Positions 13,249 to 14,834 of a stretch of DNA of 14,834 nucleotides are shown piece by piece. The notes under the pieces were generated by a model. The model did not search any database. It was not told the DNA's origin and was given only the letters and a program-made list of their open reading frames with translations. Both the position numbers and the translations under genes were made by a program. The stretch is from Thermococcus sp. (GTDB taxonomy: Archaea; Methanobacteriota_B; Thermococci; Thermococcales; Thermococcaceae). The stretch's first letter is position 1. Each line of letters starts with the position of its first letter. Location: NCBI GenBank assembly GCA_027074805.1, contig JALTCK010000159.1, forward strand, positions 1 to 14,834, in the 5' to 3' direction.

Positions 13249-13254
13249 TTTAAG
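13249..13254 (+). promoter_or_regulatory. TATA-like box of the pterin synthase-family gene
   Basis: TTTAAG lies about 38 bases before ATG 13288, with a GGTGTG-like ribosome binding site at 13277-13282, so leader length is reasonable. The box is short and the match is modest. Confidence 0.35.
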
Positions 13255-13287
13255 ACGTTGGGGCTGATTTGCTTTTCGGTGTGAAAA

Positions 13288-13635
13288 ATGAAATCCCGCG
13301 TCGTCGAGCGCTTCAAGTTCGAGGCTGCCCACGCTGTTATTATAGACGGTAAACCTGAGGAGATACACGGCCACACGTTCCGGCTTGAGGTTACCGTCGA
13401 AGGCCCGCTGAGGAACGGCTACGTCATCGACTTCCTCCAGCTGAGGGCTATCGTTGAGGAGGTCATCAAAAAACTCGACCACAGGAACCTCAACGCCATC
13501 TTTGAGAACCCGACGACCGAGAACGTTGCCCTCTGGATTGCTAGCGAGGTTGAGAAAAAGCTCCCAGAGGGGGTCAAGCTCTACCGCCTTGTACTTTGGG
13601 AGGGGGACGAGAACGGGGTGGAGTTCGAGTTTTAG
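13288..13635 (+). CDS. 6-pyruvoyltetrahydropterin synthase / QueD family enzyme
   Basis: 115 residues, the short single-domain form of the T-fold family. The zinc ligands are visible as H15 (FEAAH) and H27/H29 (HGH), with D64-H65 (LDHRNLN) and the substrate-binding NPTTENVA segment (74-81). The residue normally used as catalytic Cys, four before the HGH, is Pro here. Glutamates at 24 and 25 give E24-x-x-H-G-H, resembling the PTPS-III variant, which makes 6-hydroxymethyl-dihydropterin for folate-type cofactors rather than the queuosine/archaeosine precursor carboxytetrahydropterin. Substrate is therefore dihydroneopterin triphosphate by family knowledge, but the product is inferred. It is cytoplasmic and divergent from the small unknown gene. 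The next gene starts 38 bases later with its own promoter. Confidence 0.88.
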   Translation: MKSRVVERFKFEAAHAVIIDGKPEEIHGHTFRLEVTVEGPLRNGYVIDFLQLRAIVEEVIKKLDHRNLNAIFENPTTENVALWIASEVEKKLPEGVKLYRLVLWEGDENGVEFEF

Positions 13636-13643
13636 GCGAAACC

Positions 13644-13652
13644 CTTAAAAAG
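13644..13652 (+). promoter_or_regulatory. TATA-like box of the ATPase gene
   Basis: CTTAAAAAG sits about 25-30 bases before ATG 13674. No ribosome binding site precedes the ATG, so the transcript is probably leaderless or nearly so. The first of three operator-like palindromes starts immediately downstream (13653). Confidence 0.5.
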
Positions 13653-13696
13653 ATTCTAATTAGAATCATTCTCATGAGAATCATTCCCCGGAGAAT
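13653..13696. promoter_or_regulatory. Three tandem ATTC-N6-GAAT palindromes over the ATPase start
   Basis: ATTCTAATTAGAAT (13653-13666) and ATTCTCATGAGAAT (13668-13681) are perfect palindromes. ATTCCCCGGAGAAT (13683-13696) is palindromic except for one symmetric pair. They are separated by single C bases, giving an exact 15-base period. The second contains the ATG. Placement between TATA box and start suits a repressor array. Confidence 0.6.
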
Positions 13697-14834
13697 TGAA
13701 CTTGACAATCTAAATGCGCCGGGCTGGAAAATGGTCTACGGCAGGAGGAAGACTGGAAAGACTTTCCTCGTCAAGAACTTCGTGAATTACGATAACTACT
13801 TCTTCGTAAACAGGAACGGGACGATCCTTGACGTAACTTCTGGAAAAGGCCTGTTCTACGATGAGTTTAGAAAAGACTTCATTGAGCGGCTTGGAAAGGG
13901 CACTATCGTTGTGGACGAGTTCCACAGACTGCCCCAAGAGTTCCTTGATTTGCTGCACGCTTACTCACCGAAAGGCGAGCTGATACTGATAACCTCAACC
14001 CTCTGGCTGGCAATGAGGCTTTTGGGGGAAAGGGAAAGCCCCCTCCTCGGTATCGTGACCCCTGTGAGAATTGGCCTCATAGACGAGAGGGAAATCCTCC
14101 TCGAGCTTTCGAAAGAAGTTGGAGGAAAGGAGCTGGTGGAAGCGGCAGTTTACCTCCGCGAACCGATATTAGTCCCCTTTTACAAACCGCCTCTGAGGGA
14201 GTTCTTGGCGAAATACCTCCACTCATCCGGCGCCCTCGTTGCGGAGATAGTTGGGGAGGCCTTCTCCGAGGAGGAGCTGAGGCTTTCGGAAGTTTACCTC
14301 GCCATGCTGCACTCCATAGCCGACGGAAAATCCAAGAGCACCGAGATAGGGAACTACCTCCTCTCCAGGGGACTGATTGAATCCCCGTCGAGCGTCCAGA
14401 AGTACCTGAAAGTGCTGACCGCTATGGGGCTGGTTAGAAAGAAGCCGATACACGGGAAGAAGAAGCGCTTCCGCTATTCCATAGCCTCCCCCCTGCTCGA
14501 CCTCCACTTCTACCTTGAGGCGAAGTACGCTTACACCGAACTCGAAACTCCGGAGGAGTTCATCAGGAAGGCGGTGGATGAAAAGCTTCCGAGGCACGTT
14601 GAGGATTTCATCGAGGCTCTTTTGGCAAAGGTTTATGGCTTAAGGCCCGTCAGCGTTGAGAAACCCAAGCTTGAACTGGATATAGCCCTGGAGGGCTTCA
14701 AGAGGCTCGAAATCGTTGGGGAAGTCAAGTGGAAGAACCGCGTGAGGAGAGAAGAGATAAGGAAGATCGAGGAGAAGCTGTGGAAGTTCGACTGCAGGAG
14801 AGTTCTCATTGTGCCGAGCGTTGAAGTCCTTGAG
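13674..14834 (+). CDS. Archaeal AAA-like ATPase (ATPase_2 type) with DUF234/PD-(D/E)XK-like C-terminus, 3' end missing
   Basis: The frame is open from ATG 13674 to the window edge (387 codons). An N-terminal P-loop domain has Walker A G-R-R-K-T-G-K-T (23-30), Walker B TIVVDE (77-82) and a sensor-like ITSTLW (106-111). A winged-helix-like section (about 208-275; TEIGNYLLSRGL, SVQKYLKVLTAMGLVRKK) is followed by the start of a nuclease-like domain: E310 (HVEDFIEALL), D336 (ELDIAL) and E350-V-K352. These match archaeal ATPases joined to DUF234, a PD-(D/E)XK-related domain, which occur in many variable copies in Thermococcales and whose function is unsettled. The N-terminus IPRRIELDNLNAPGWKMVYG fits the family, so the ATG inside the palindrome array looks correct. 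No truncation is visible apart from the edge. Confidence 0.88.
   Translation, partial: MRIIPRRIELDNLNAPGWKMVYGRRKTGKTFLVKNFVNYDNYFFVNRNGTILDVTSGKGLFYDEFRKDFIERLGKGTIVVDEFHRLPQEFLDLLHAYSPKGELILITSTLWLAMRLLGERESPLLGIVTPVRIGLIDEREILLELSKEVGGKELVEAAVYLREPILVPFYKPPLREFLAKYLHSSGALVAEIVGEAFSEEELRLSEVYLAMLHSIADGKSKSTEIGNYLLSRGLIESPSSVQKYLKVLTAMGLVRKKPIHGKKKRFRYSIASPLLDLHFYLEAKYAYTELETPEEFIRKAVDEKLPRHVEDFIEALLAKVYGLRPVSVEKPKLELDIALEGFKRLEIVGEVKWKNRVRREEIRKIEEKLWKFDCRRVLIVPSVEVLE

Noticed and set aside
13237..13482. 81-residue minus-strand frame overlapping the start of the pterin synthase-family gene
   Set aside because: It is antisense to the conserved HGH and zinc-binding region, and its own composition is unremarkable.
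14223..14597. 124-residue minus-strand frame inside the ATPase
   Set aside because: It lies entirely opposite a well-supported ATPase gene with Walker motifs and has no ribosome binding site or recognisable domain.

Overview
The window looks like a hyperthermophilic euryarchaeon of the order Thermococcales, most likely Thermococcus. This rests on tightly packed genes, archaeal TATA boxes and GGTGAT-type ribosome binding sites, an archaeal-type MetRS with fused tRNA-binding domain, Lrp and archaeal P-loop ATPase families, and moderate GC. The assignment is by recognition, not by a search. I see no rRNA, tRNA, CRISPR array or insertion sequence, and no gene-free stretch over 300 bases.

Left end (1-2083), a redox-flavoured cluster. 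The 3' end of a CcdA/DsbD-like membrane thiol carrier converges on, and overlaps by 9 bases, a minus-strand CPYC thioredoxin-fold protein. Upstream of that on the minus strand are a membrane protein with two H-x13-H helices (a diheme cytochrome b-like pattern) and an unrecognised protein ending in a CX2CX5C cluster.

Region 2195-5284, amino-acid metabolism and transport. An Lrp/AsnC regulator is divergent from a PLP class III aminotransferase or racemase, with an 18-base near-palindrome in the shared promoter region. A TauE/SafE (TSUP) permease and a small unknown protein follow.

Region 5283-9807 is the most unusual part. It holds two tandem copies of a two-gene module. Each copy encodes a secreted, glycosylation-rich helical-repeat protein, followed by a membrane-anchored winged-helix regulator (signal peptide, beta-rich ectodomain, one transmembrane helix, cytoplasmic wHTH). 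The two regulators have ectodomains that align without gaps over about 135 residues and near-identical DNA-recognition helices. The promoter regions of both modules contain inverted repeats sharing a 12-base word. I infer a trans-envelope one-component sensing system, duplicated in place. I know of no characterised equivalent.

Region 9812-12785, minus strand: metG, with a strong internal ribosome binding site and start codon that could release its C-terminal tRNA-binding domain as a separate protein, then a VapBC-type toxin-antitoxin pair. Right end: a small unknown protein on the minus strand is divergent from a 6-pyruvoyltetrahydropterin synthase-family enzyme carrying ExxHGH. Last is an archaeal AAA-like ATPase with a nuclease-like C-terminus, cut by the window edge. 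Its promoter and start codon are covered by three ATTC-N6-GAAT palindromes at an exact 15-base period, probably an operator array.
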